In this document: one piece after another, positions 33,870 through 41,999 of the stretch
How positions within the stretch are numbered: the first letter of the stretch is position 1
Layout of the letters: every line of letters starts with the position of its first letter
NCBI RefSeq assembly: GCF_900115715.1
Contig: NZ_FOXM01000016.1
Span: 36,617-100,616, forward strand
Reading direction: 5' to 3'
Length of the DNA stretch: 64,000 nt
Source of the DNA: Geopseudomonas sagittaria
GTDB taxonomy: Bacteria; Pseudomonadota; Gammaproteobacteria; Pseudomonadales; Pseudomonadaceae
Translations under genes and position numbers: made by a program
Notes under the pieces: generated by a model
Database searches by the model: none
The model's input: only the letters and a program-made list of their open reading frames with translations
What the model was told of the DNA's origin: nothing

Positions 33870-35228
33870 TCAGAACAGCTTGAAGGGGAAATTGGAGACG
33901 ATGCGCAGCTCGTTGAAGCTGCCGTCGCCCTGGTTCTGGCTGGCGCGGTGCTGGACGTATCCGGCGGTGAAGTTGGCGCCCTTGATCGGCCCGGACTGCA
34001 CGGCATAGCTGAGCATACCGGCCACTTCGTGATGGTCGAGGTCCTTCTGGCCCAGGCCGAACGCGTAGAGGCCGCCGGCACCGCCGCGGTAATGCGTGCC
34101 GTCGATATCCCAGCCCTTGGCGTACCACACCGTGGTAGTCAGCCCCGGCACGCCCTGGGTGGTCCAGTCGTACCCGTAGGTCAGGCGCAACGACTTCTCG
34201 TTCGGCCCGTTGTATTCGGAGACCAGCGCGTTGGCCAGGTTGATGGCGTTGGAGTCGCGCACGTAGTCGAAGTACTCGTCGCCGTCGATCTGCTGCCAGG
34301 CCAGGGTGACCGAGTGCCCCTGATACATGGAGGTGAAGGCCAGGCTGTAGGCGTGATTGTCAATAGGGCCGCCCTTGGCGCTGCCCGAGTCCTCGGTGAA
34401 GTAGTAGTTGGCGGCGAGGCGATGGCGCAGCGGACCGTCGCCGAACTCCTGGGAAGCGCCCAGATAGTAGCGGTCCCAGATATCCTCAAGGTTCGAGTAC
34501 CAGGCTGAATACTGGCCGCCTGCCCAGGGTTTGTAGTCGAAGCCGGCGAAGGACACCCGGTCGCTGGTGATATCGGCCAGGGTGTACTGGGTTCTGAGCT
34601 TCTCGCTGCCCGCACCCACCCGCGGGCTGGCACGGTCGAAGGACCCGACTTGGATGTACAGGTTGCGGAACTCTTCGCTGGTCAGGGCGAAGCCTTCGTA
34701 GGTCGCCGGCAGGGCACGGGTATCGGAGAAGCTCATCACCGGATTGCGGACGTTGAAACGCCCGGCCTTCAGCTCGGTATTGGAAACGCGCATCCTGATG
34801 TCGGCGATGCCCACCTTGCTCCAATTGGCCACCACATCGCCGTCGTCTTCGGTCAGGGTGCGGTTGCGCCCGCCTGCTACCGCGCCCTTGCCGCTCTCCA
34901 GGGCGAGGGCATTGAAGGCCGCCACATCCAGACCGAAGCCCACCTGTCCCTGGGTATAGCCGGAGCTGTATTTGAGGATCGAGCCCTGCACCCAGGTGTT
35001 GCGATCGTGAGTGCGCTCGACGCCCCAATCCTTGCGGATGGCGAACGCGCTGCTGTTCTTCGCAGCTTCCCGCGCATACCAATTGCGGGTACTGAAGGTA
35101 AGGCTGTCTTCCTCGAAAAAGCCTCCGGCCAGTGCCTGCTTGCTCGCGGCAGTCTCGGCGTGCGCCGGCAGAGTGGACATAACGGCACACGCCAGACACG
35201 CGCCACCGACGACATTTACCCTATTCAT
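33870..35228 (-). CDS. OprD-family outer-membrane porin
   Basis: 452 residues. A signal peptide (CLACAVMSTLPAHA) precedes a beta-barrel with the OprD features GGFFEEDSLTFSTRNWY near the start, DRNTWVQGSILKYSSGYTQG, and the aromatic C-terminal end NFPFKLF. OprD-family channels admit amino acids, dipeptides and small carboxylates. As first gene of the porin-amidohydrolase-oxidase-cytochrome-RidA series it would bring in the substrate. The stop is followed closely by the amidohydrolase gene. Confidence 0.92.
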   Translation of the reverse strand: MNRVNVVGGACLACAVMSTLPAHAETAASKQALAGGFFEEDSLTFSTRNWYAREAAKNSSAFAIRKDWGVERTHDRNTWVQGSILKYSSGYTQGQVGFGLDVAAFNALALESGKGAVAGGRNRTLTEDDGDVVANWSKVGIADIRMRVSNTELKAGRFNVRNPVMSFSDTRALPATYEGFALTSEEFRNLYIQVGSFDRASPRVGAGSEKLRTQYTLADITSDRVSFAGFDYKPWAGGQYSAWYSNLEDIWDRYYLGASQEFGDGPLRHRLAANYYFTEDSGSAKGGPIDNHAYSLAFTSMYQGHSVTLAWQQIDGDEYFDYVRDSNAINLANALVSEYNGPNEKSLRLTYGYDWTTQGVPGLTTTVWYAKGWDIDGTHYRGGAGGLYAFGLGQKDLDHHEVAGMLSYAVQSGPIKGANFTAGYVQHRASQNQGDGSFNELRIVSNFPFKLF

Positions 35229-35410
35229 AAAACCACCTTGTTAGTTTTATTAAAATTCATGAACAGGCAGAAAATTAATATTGCCTATTGTTTTTATTGT
35301 GCGCAGAGAGCCGCAGCGGACTGGCTTGAATTGCCTGTCCACTCGATATCCCGACGATTTGATTAGAAGCTCAGGATTACACCTGAACCGATACTCTCAA
35401 TTGCCGTCAA

Positions 35411-36712
35411 CTATTCGGGCAACTTGTTAAGTCCGCACCAGCGCGCCATGAATATGGCCAGAACCGCAGCCACCTCCATCATGCTCTGGATGGAAACCCA
35501 CTCGTCGATGCCGTGGATGGAGCCACCAACCGGGCCGTAACAGGTGGCCGGGATGCCGCCATACAGGTTGAAGAAGCGCGCATCGGTGGTGCCGGTAAAG
35601 ACTAGGCGCGCTGCCTCGCTACCGACCACATCGAGGTGTGCCTGCTCCAGGTCGCGGATTACCGGGTCGTTCATGTCGACCACGCAGCCTTCGGCCTGGA
35701 AGCCCTGGTAGGTGACTTCGTACTGGGAGGATGCCGCGTGCGGACTCTGCTCGAAGGCCTCCTTGAGCACCGCCTCGACCTCGGTCTTGATCTCCTCGCG
35801 GGTGCGTCCCGGGTAGAAGCCGATGCGCACGTCGATGCAGCATTCCGAGGCCACCGAAGAGGTCCAGTCGCCGCCCTGGATCTTGCCGAGGTTGAAGTTC
35901 ACCGGATGGCGGTGCTGGCTGTAGCAGGCGTGACGCGACTCGGGCTGATTCCACCTGGCTTCCAGCTTCTTCAGCGCATGGAACAGGTAGAGGGCAAAAC
36001 CGATGGCATCGGTGCCGTCCTGGGCCATGGCTGCATGGGCCGGCACGCCCATGACAGTGATGCCCAGCCACATCACGCCCAGCTGGCAGGTCATCACCCC
36101 GCCGACCGGCTCGGGAATGATCGCCGCATCGGCGGTGTAGCCTTCCACCAGGCAGGCCAGGGCGCCGTTGCCGGTGCACTCCTCCTCGACCACCGACTGC
36201 AGGAACACCGGCGCGGCTGGCTCGTAGCCAGCCTGCTTCAGCGCCTGGAGGGCGATCGAGTAGGCGACGATGCCGGCTTTCATGTCCGACGAGCCGCGGC
36301 CGTACAGGCGGTCGCCTTCGACCCAGGCCTCGAAGGGCGGGCGGGTCCACAGCTTTTCGGTGCCTACCGGCACCACGTCGACATGGCCGTTGAGGATCAG
36401 CGATTTGCCCCGGCGTCCCCCCTGCGGCTGGTGCACGCCAACCACGTTGGGGCGGCCGTCATAGGACACAAGGGAGGGCGAATAGCCGGGGTGGTTGCGG
36501 ATCTTGTCCTCGTCGATGTCGAATCGCTCCACGCGCAGGCCGAGGCGGTCGCGGAACACGCCTTCCATGTAGGCCTGAGCCGAGGCTTCCTCGCCCAACA
36601 GTGAGGGCTGCTCGACCAGTTCGCCCAGCATCTGCACCGCATCGTCGCGCAGCGCTGCCACACACTTGAGGATTTTCCCTTCGGCCAGCTTAATACCCGC
36701 TTCAATCGTCAT
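35411..36712 (-). CDS. Cytosolic M20 deacylase, ArgE/DapE-like
   Basis: 433 residues without a signal peptide. The M20 metal-site motifs are GHVDVVPVG, GRGSSDMKAG and VEEECTGNG, with the dimerisation domain between. The family includes acetylornithine deacetylase, succinyl-diaminopimelate desuccinylase and various N-acyl or N-carbamoyl amino-acid hydrolases. Together with the exported amidohydrolase it hints that N-acylated amino acids are substrates of the island. It is separated from the porin gene by 182 bp and so may have its own transcript. Specificity cannot be read from sequence. Confidence 0.88.
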   Translation of the reverse strand: MTIEAGIKLAEGKILKCVAALRDDAVQMLGELVEQPSLLGEEASAQAYMEGVFRDRLGLRVERFDIDEDKIRNHPGYSPSLVSYDGRPNVVGVHQPQGGRRGKSLILNGHVDVVPVGTEKLWTRPPFEAWVEGDRLYGRGSSDMKAGIVAYSIALQALKQAGYEPAAPVFLQSVVEEECTGNGALACLVEGYTADAAIIPEPVGGVMTCQLGVMWLGITVMGVPAHAAMAQDGTDAIGFALYLFHALKKLEARWNQPESRHACYSQHRHPVNFNLGKIQGGDWTSSVASECCIDVRIGFYPGRTREEIKTEVEAVLKEAFEQSPHAASSQYEVTYQGFQAEGCVVDMNDPVIRDLEQAHLDVVGSEAARLVFTGTTDARFFNLYGGIPATCYGPVGGSIHGIDEWVSIQSMMEVAAVLAIFMARWCGLNKLPE

Positions 36713-37115
36713 GACATTGCAACCTTGGATATTGAGAATCGAACGAACTACAAGGACGTCTCTTTCTCGGCATCAATCGCGCTCGTGCCAGCTCCGCTCA
36801 AGGGAGGGGAAACCGTCTTTGGGCAGAGCCTAGGGCGGCCATAGATCTACAGTCCAATACCAGTTTTTGCTGATTTCCATGCCAAGATTGCATACTTGAG
36901 GCCAGCGGACGTCATCAGGAAGAGGCCCGGATCGACGCAACAGCTATCTGTCGTTCGTTTTGCTGCGAGCGGCATCGAGAAGACCTTCATCTCATTCCCG
37001 ATCAGGAAAGTTTGCTTGTATTCGCGCACCTTCTCTCAAATATTTTCCCGATCGGAAACCCTTCGAGCAGACCATGATTCACATCGACTCCGCACAAGTC
37101 CTCGGCGCAGTCCTG
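36713..37115. other. Intergenic region upstream of the M20 gene, with paired dyads and a cut-off ORF start
   Basis: This 403-bp stretch separates the minus-strand M20 gene from the insertion element. It holds two related dyads (listed separately) and an ATG at 37074 starting MIHIDSAQVLGAVL, which runs straight into the insertion sequence. The short peptide could be the start of an interrupted gene, but 14 codons are too few to identify it. No other coding sequence is convincing. Confidence 0.45.
36995..37058. promoter_or_regulatory. Two similar inverted repeats, candidate operator pair
   Basis: TTCCCGATCAGGAA at 36995-37008 and TTTCCCGATCGGAAA at 37044-37058 share the core TTCCCGATC(A)GGAA. 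Their centres are about 50 bp apart, close to five helical turns, as for a regulator that binds cooperatively. They lie just before the ATG at 37074 and between divergent units. The controlling protein is unknown. Confidence 0.45.
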
Positions 37116-38603
37116 AGAGGCTGTGAAAAAAACCACCGAACCTGCGCTCTGCGAGAATAGGCGCAGGATTTGGACCGGAGGCAAGAAATGACAGGCTCAG
37201 GTGGCGAGTTGTTCGACGATCTACCTATTCCAGACTCACGGCCTGCGCCGCCCCGCAAGGCTGCGGCGGCGCGTGTGCAGCGCCCGAACCGGAATCAGAT
37301 CGAGCTGCGCCCCAGCGATCTGGAGAGTTTGCTTTCGGAGGATCACCAGGCGCGGCTGGTGTGGGGCTACGTCGAGCGGCAGGACCTTTCGCCGTTGTAC
37401 GCCGGGATCAAAGCGGTGGATGGCGGCTGTGTGAAGCGCATGATGCCTATCGCTGGCTGTGCGGCGGGGTGCAGGTGAACCACCACACCCTGTCGGACTT
37501 CAGGGTCGGACAGGGCGCTTTTCTGGATCGTTTGCTGACCGTCAATGTGGCCAGTCTGCTGGCTACGGGTACCGTGACCATGAAGCAGGTAGCGCAGGAC
37601 GGCATGCGCGTGCGTGCGCACGCCGGCGCCGCCTCGTTCCGACGCAAGGAGCGACTGCAGCAGTTCCACGCGCAGGCCCGCCAGCAGGTCGAGGCCCTCA
37701 AGCGCGAAGTGCGGGACGATCCGGCGGCCACCGAGCGACGCCAGCAGGCGGCGCGCGAGCGTGCCGCGCGGGAGCGCGAAGAGCGCATCGCCAAGGCGCT
37801 GGCCCAGTTGCCAAAGGTCGAGAAGATCAAGCAGGCACAAGGCAAGCCGGCCAGCAGTGCCCGGGCCTCCACCACGGATGCCGAGGCCAGCGTGATGAAG
37901 ATGCCCGACGGCGGTTTTCGCCCGGCCTACAACGTGCAGCTGGCCACCGACACGGCCAGCCAGGTGATCTTGGGCGTGGATGTCGTGACCCGCGGCAGCG
38001 ACCTGGGCCAGCTGGCGCCGATGGTCGAGCAGCTCGACGAGCGTTACGCGCGCCGTCCGCAGGAGATGCTGGTGGACGGCGGCTTCGCCAAGCATGACGA
38101 CATCGAGCGCCTGGCGCCGACCACCACCGTGTATGCCCCGCTGCCCAAGCCCAAGGACGCCGAGCGCGATCCTCATGCCGCCCTCCCAGACGACAGCGAG
38201 ACCATCGCCGCCTGGCGGAAACGGATGGGCACAGATGAAGCCAAGGAGATCTACAAGGAGCGCGCCGCCACTGCCGAATGCGTCAACGCCATCGCCCGCA
38301 ACCGCGGCTTGCAGCGCTTCAACGTGTGCGGGCTGGACAAGGTCAAAAGCGTGCTGTTGTGGTACGCGCTGGCGCATAACCTGATGCGCATGCTTGAGCT
38401 GGCGCCTGGGGTGCTGCTGGGTATGCCGGCGATGACCTGAGAGGGCCGCGGGCCGCAGCAACCTGGGCAAAACGCACCGTTATGCGTCTCGGCCCCCCAC
38501 CACTGCGGCCCGGACAGTGCAAAAGTGCGCGAAGCGGAGAATCCCGCATGTTCCCCCGCATCGCGGCACAGCAGGCTTCAGAATCTAAAAATTCACAACC
38601 TCT
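37116..38603 (+). mobile_element. IS1182-family insertion sequence, internally deleted
   Basis: Imperfect terminal inverted repeats are visible: AGAGGCTGTGAA at 37116-37127 and its counterpart AGAGGTTGTGAA read on the minus strand at 38592-38603. The element is about 1.49 kb and holds one damaged transposase gene. Intact relatives are a little longer, in line with the internal deletion seen in the transposase. It borders the catabolic cargo on its right side. Confidence 0.7.
37188..38440 (+). pseudogene. IS1182-family transposase with internal deletion and frameshift
   Basis: The N-terminal part (from ATG 37188, with GGAGG upstream) reads through IELRPSDLESLLSEDHQARL and YAGIKAVDGG. Near 37428 the frame breaks; the continuation LCEAHDAYRWLCGGVQVNHHTLSDFRV is in another frame. 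The region between these blocks in intact transposases is missing, about 30-40 codons. The rest, including MPDGGFRPAYNVQ, VDGGF and the C-terminal LWYALAHNLMRML, is preserved. The product cannot be functional as a single protein. Confidence 0.8.
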
Positions 38604-38703
38604 GAGAGCAGCACGGAAGCAGCTAGGCCTGACGTAGTCCGATCTGCCGTTGGCGCAGGAGTTGGCGAGCGCTTTTTGTTCGAGCTGGAGGCCGGCATCA
38701 TGA

Positions 38704-38958
38704 TGCCGGCTGGGCGGTGACGAGTTCGTCCTGCTGCTTGAAGACCTTTCCGCGCCTGACTGCACGGAGATCGTTGCCGCCAAGCTGACCGCCGCCATGC
38801 AGGCGGAATTTGTCGTCAAGGGCCTGCACCTGCAGGTTTCCACCAGCATCGGTATCGCCCTGTACAAGCCTGGCATGTCGGTCGACGAGCTGGTCAGGCA
38901 GGCAGGCCAGGCGATGCATCGAGCCAAACATGCGGGGCGGAACTGCTTTCGATACTGA
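38704..38958 (+). pseudogene. C-terminal fragment of a GGDEF-domain (diguanylate cyclase) protein
   Basis: The frame begins right after an in-frame TGA and reads RLGGDEFVLLLEDL, then VSTSIGIALY, and ends RAKHAGRNCFRY with TGA at 38956. The GGDEF signature motif and the following half-domain are clear, but the front half and any sensory domain are absent. It is debris between the insertion sequence and the resumption of transfer genes. Confidence 0.82.
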
Positions 38959-39340
38959 CCTCATCAAGTTCTTTCTTATCGCAAGATTGGGAGCGACTGA
39001 ACGTGTGGTGGACGAGACCGCGCATCAGATCAAAGCGGCTCAGCTCAGGCATGATTGCAACAAGAAACCGGTCAATCCTCCTGCACGATGACGATCACAC
39101 GGGCGCAAATAAATTCTGGGCTATAAGCCGTGCGTGAGCCAGGCTCCGTGGGCAGCTTCTACCAATGAGGGCGCAGCCATTCGTTGCGACCACTACCGAC
39201 CCGAACCCTGCCCCCCCCCAAGACCACCGACAGCAGCCGAACCGCCCTATAAATCGACGCCCCGTTGTCGATTATTCCATTGGAATCCTCCATCCAACGA
39301 TCAATCCTGCCCCGACGCTCTTCTGCATCGAGGCAACGTC
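38959..39340. other. Non-coding junction upstream of the TIGR03756 gene, with two palindromes
   Basis: I see no convincing gene. Two adjacent dyads occur: AATCGAC/GTCGATT at 39252-39273 and ATTCCA-T-TGGAAT at 39274-39286. They may form the promoter or operator for the downstream transfer genes, which have been cut off from their original operon. The TIGR03757 gene expected here in related elements is not visible. Confidence 0.45.
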
Positions 39341-40303
39341 ATGTCCCGCCCATGCTCCCCCGACCAAAGCCCTGCAACTGCGCTACTGAGGGTCAGTCGT
39401 GCATGTCTTGCCAGTCTGGCTCTTCCTCTGCCCGCCTTTGCCCTGAACACCGCCAGCATTGCCAGCTCAGTGCTGTCGTCCAACTGCCTCGAATACAAGG
39501 TAGTGGGAGTCTGTTTCTGGCTGTTCTGCACCTCTACAGGCTGCGACGTGCGGACATCGGTCAAGGTGAGGCACTTCATTCCGGAGCTGGTCGTCTCCAG
39601 CTATGCCACCACAGGCAGCAATCCCTGGATCGAGATGGCCTCTCTGTCATCGCCCATAGTGGGAGCCGAAGGAGGCGGCAACCTGATCACGCCCAGCACT
39701 CGGCGTGACAACCTGCCCCGATTCAAGAACACCGATGCTATCGGCCACCCGAGCGGCTGGGCCTCCACGCAGCTCGCCTCCCGGTCCGGCTATGCCTGTG
39801 CTAGCGGCGGCACGGCCTTCCTGCCCTACTTCCTCAGCACTCTGGATACCCTGGCCTGGCGCCATGGTGTGCCGGAAAACCTCTACCCGGAGTCGCTCAT
39901 CCCCGGGCAGCGCGAGATCGGCAGCCAAACCGGCGGAAACATGTGGGGCAACGTCTATCCCCGCCAGGGCTTTCTGGTCCAACCCGATGACTTCAAGGCC
40001 GCGGCGGTGATGGCGCAACGTACCGCCGATGTCGTCACCCGCGACGGCCAGCCCCATGTCTACCTACCACTGACTCCCGACGCCTCCGCCGGTTACTGGC
40101 CACCTGCAGCAGTGATGGAGAACCAGACCGGGAACCACAAGTGGCAACTGCTCTACCCGGTCATGCAGAACACCTGCGCAATTTTTCCCAGCGATGCAGT
40201 ACAGAGCGAGGACGGCGGCTATGCCTGGTCGCTGTGGCGCCCCTACAGCTGCTGCCAGCGCCGGGGGCAACTCTTTATCGGCAGCATCAATTTTGCCCAG
40301 TGA
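39341..40303 (+). CDS. ICE protein, TIGR03756 family (TraU-like)
   Basis: 320 residues from the ATG at 39341, with GAGG seven bases upstream; the open frame extends further 5' but without family similarity. It has a signal-like segment (RACLASLALPLPAFA) and a cysteine-rich mature part (SSNCLEYKVVGVCFWLFCTSTGCDVRTSVKVRHFIPE). These are TraU-type features; the cysteines probably form disulfides in the periplasm. It resumes the transfer gene series after the 16-kb cargo. Confidence 0.9.
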   Translation: MSRPCSPDQSPATALLRVSRACLASLALPLPAFALNTASIASSVLSSNCLEYKVVGVCFWLFCTSTGCDVRTSVKVRHFIPELVVSSYATTGSNPWIEMASLSSPIVGAEGGGNLITPSTRRDNLPRFKNTDAIGHPSGWASTQLASRSGYACASGGTAFLPYFLSTLDTLAWRHGVPENLYPESLIPGQREIGSQTGGNMWGNVYPRQGFLVQPDDFKAAAVMAQRTADVVTRDGQPHVYLPLTPDASAGYWPPAAVMENQTGNHKWQLLYPVMQNTCAIFPSDAVQSEDGGYAWSLWRPYSCCQRRGQLFIGSINFAQ

Positions 40304-40311
40304 GGTGGATC

Positions 40312-41691
40312 ATGAAATCTATGCTGCCTGCTCCCAAGATCTCCCGCAGCCTCTGCCTAGCCATCATCCTGTGCTCCGCAAGTGCCTCGGCGGCAAGTGA
40401 CTACCGTCTGGGGGCCAGCGGCGAAGTACTGGATGACCGGGTGCTCTACACCATCGGCGGCGGTTCGGCCGTGGGTTCGCCCAGCACCCTGTACCGCCCC
40501 GGCGGCCTCGGCGTTGGGTTGTCCTGGCAGGCCAATCTGATGTGCGGAAACATGAGTCTGGAAACCACCCTGGAGAACCAGCTGAACGGGCTCACCAACG
40601 GTTTCCAGCAGATTATGGGCAGCATCGTGCAGAACGCCACCCAAGCAGTCATGTCACTGCCGGCGCTGATCATCCAGCGTTCCAACCCCGGGCTGTATGA
40701 GCTGCTAAGCAATGGCGTCCTACAGGGACGCATTGACTTCGATCGCTCCAAGCTAACCTGCCAGGCCATGGCACAGAAGATGGCCGACACCATCGACCAG
40801 GGAAGCTGGGGGGCCTTGGCTAAAGGCCAGGAAATGCAGAGCAACCTGGCGCAGAGCCAGGATGCGGTGAGCGTGGTGCAGGGCACCGAGCGCAACAACG
40901 GCAATCAGGGAGTGACCTGGATCGGCGGCAACAAGGCCGGCGGCACAGGACAACAGCCGATCCGCGTCACCAGCGATGTGGTGCGCTCCGGCTACAACCT
41001 GCTGCATGGCCGAGCCGTCACCGAAAGCGCGGCTCTCGTCGGCAACGACTGTGATGACACGGCGCTCTGCCGGACCTGGAGCACACCGCAGGCCGCTACC
41101 GACTGGGCAGTACGCGTGCTGGGCGAGACCGAAGTCGCGACCTGTGACGATTGTGAGACCCGGCGCACCACTGCCGGGGCGGGTCTCACGCCCCTGATCC
41201 AGGAGGCCTTTACCGAGCATCTGCAGGCCTTGCAGGCGCTGCTCGATGGCTCGACACCGATCAATGCTGACAGCCTGGCCGCCGCCTCGAGCCCCATGCT
41301 GCAGGTCAGTCGCGGGGTGATCGAGGCACTGCGCGATGATCCCGATCAGGATCTGCTGGCCCGGCGTCTGGCCAGTGAAGTCGCGCTATCCAGCGTGATC
41401 GATAAGTCGCTGCTGCTGCTGCGCACTCTGCTTGCCGGCGGGCATGAGCCCAACGTCGAGTCGGCCGAGCCCGCACAGAAGGCCCTGGCGAAGAACATTG
41501 ACACCTTGGAGCGGGAAATAAGCACCCTGCAGATCGAGATGCAGATACGCCAGACCCTGGCTCAAAACACCGCCCGCTGGGTGCTGGAGCGTCAGGAAGC
41601 CGTCAGCACAGCGTCACGTGCCGTGCAACAGGCCGATCCCGAGCCGCAGCGCCTGAAGGAGGCTGACCGCTCCCAGAGTACCAACCCATGA
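40312..41691 (+). CDS. ICE protein, TIGR03755 family (TraH-like)
   Basis: 459 residues with a signal peptide (SLCLAIILCSASASAA). Features include YTIGGGSAVG, a helical region that matches TraH-type assembly proteins (LENQLNGLTNGFQQIMGSIV) and paired cysteines CDDCETR. The C-terminal third is a coiled coil (KALAKNIDTLEREISTLQIEMQ). It is a periplasmic pilus-assembly factor by family. The stop overlaps the next start (ATGA). Confidence 0.9.
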   Translation: MKSMLPAPKISRSLCLAIILCSASASAASDYRLGASGEVLDDRVLYTIGGGSAVGSPSTLYRPGGLGVGLSWQANLMCGNMSLETTLENQLNGLTNGFQQIMGSIVQNATQAVMSLPALIIQRSNPGLYELLSNGVLQGRIDFDRSKLTCQAMAQKMADTIDQGSWGALAKGQEMQSNLAQSQDAVSVVQGTERNNGNQGVTWIGGNKAGGTGQQPIRVTSDVVRSGYNLLHGRAVTESAALVGNDCDDTALCRTWSTPQAATDWAVRVLGETEVATCDDCETRRTTAGAGLTPLIQEAFTEHLQALQALLDGSTPINADSLAAASSPMLQVSRGVIEALRDDPDQDLLARRLASEVALSSVIDKSLLLLRTLLAGGHEPNVESAEPAQKALAKNIDTLEREISTLQIEMQIRQTLAQNTARWVLERQEAVSTASRAVQQADPEPQRLKEADRSQSTNP

Positions 41692-41990
41692 AGCGGCACT
41701 GGCTGACTCCCGTGACTCTGGTTTTTTGCCTGCTGCTGGTGGCACTTCTGCTGATCCAGCTGGGCATCGAGCGCCTGGATCGCGTGGCTGAGTGGAAGCA
41801 GGCACTTGAAAGCGCCGGTCATTACCTCCTGCTATGGCGCCTGGGTCTGTATGCCGCCATCGCAGGGCTATGGCATCAGGTTGACCGGCGCCAGACACAG
41901 GCAGCAGCACAAACGCAGTGGCGGCGCCTGGGCCTGCTTAGCGCAGTGCTGATCGCCTGGATCGAGATCAGCCGCTCCGGACTCATCTGA
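41688..41990 (+). CDS. Small ICE membrane protein preceding TraG
   Basis: 100 residues with an N-terminal membrane segment (VTLVFCLLLVALLLIQLGI), a second one (LLLWRLGLYAAIAGLW) and a third (LGLLSAVLIAWIEI). I recall similar short proteins between TIGR03755 and TraG in this element type, but I have no family name to give. It is likely an accessory of the mating apparatus. Confidence 0.7.
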   Translation: MKRHWLTPVTLVFCLLLVALLLIQLGIERLDRVAEWKQALESAGHYLLLWRLGLYAAIAGLWHQVDRRQTQAAAQTQWRRLGLLSAVLIAWIEISRSGLI

Positions 41991-41999
41991 GGACTTGCC

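Noticed and set aside
24011..36712. Nicotine or polyamine degradation island
   Set aside because: The amine oxidase does not resemble NicA2 in the parts I can recall, and no other nicotine-pathway genes are present. The PuuC-like dehydrogenase alone is not enough for a putrescine pathway, as ligase and amidase genes are missing.
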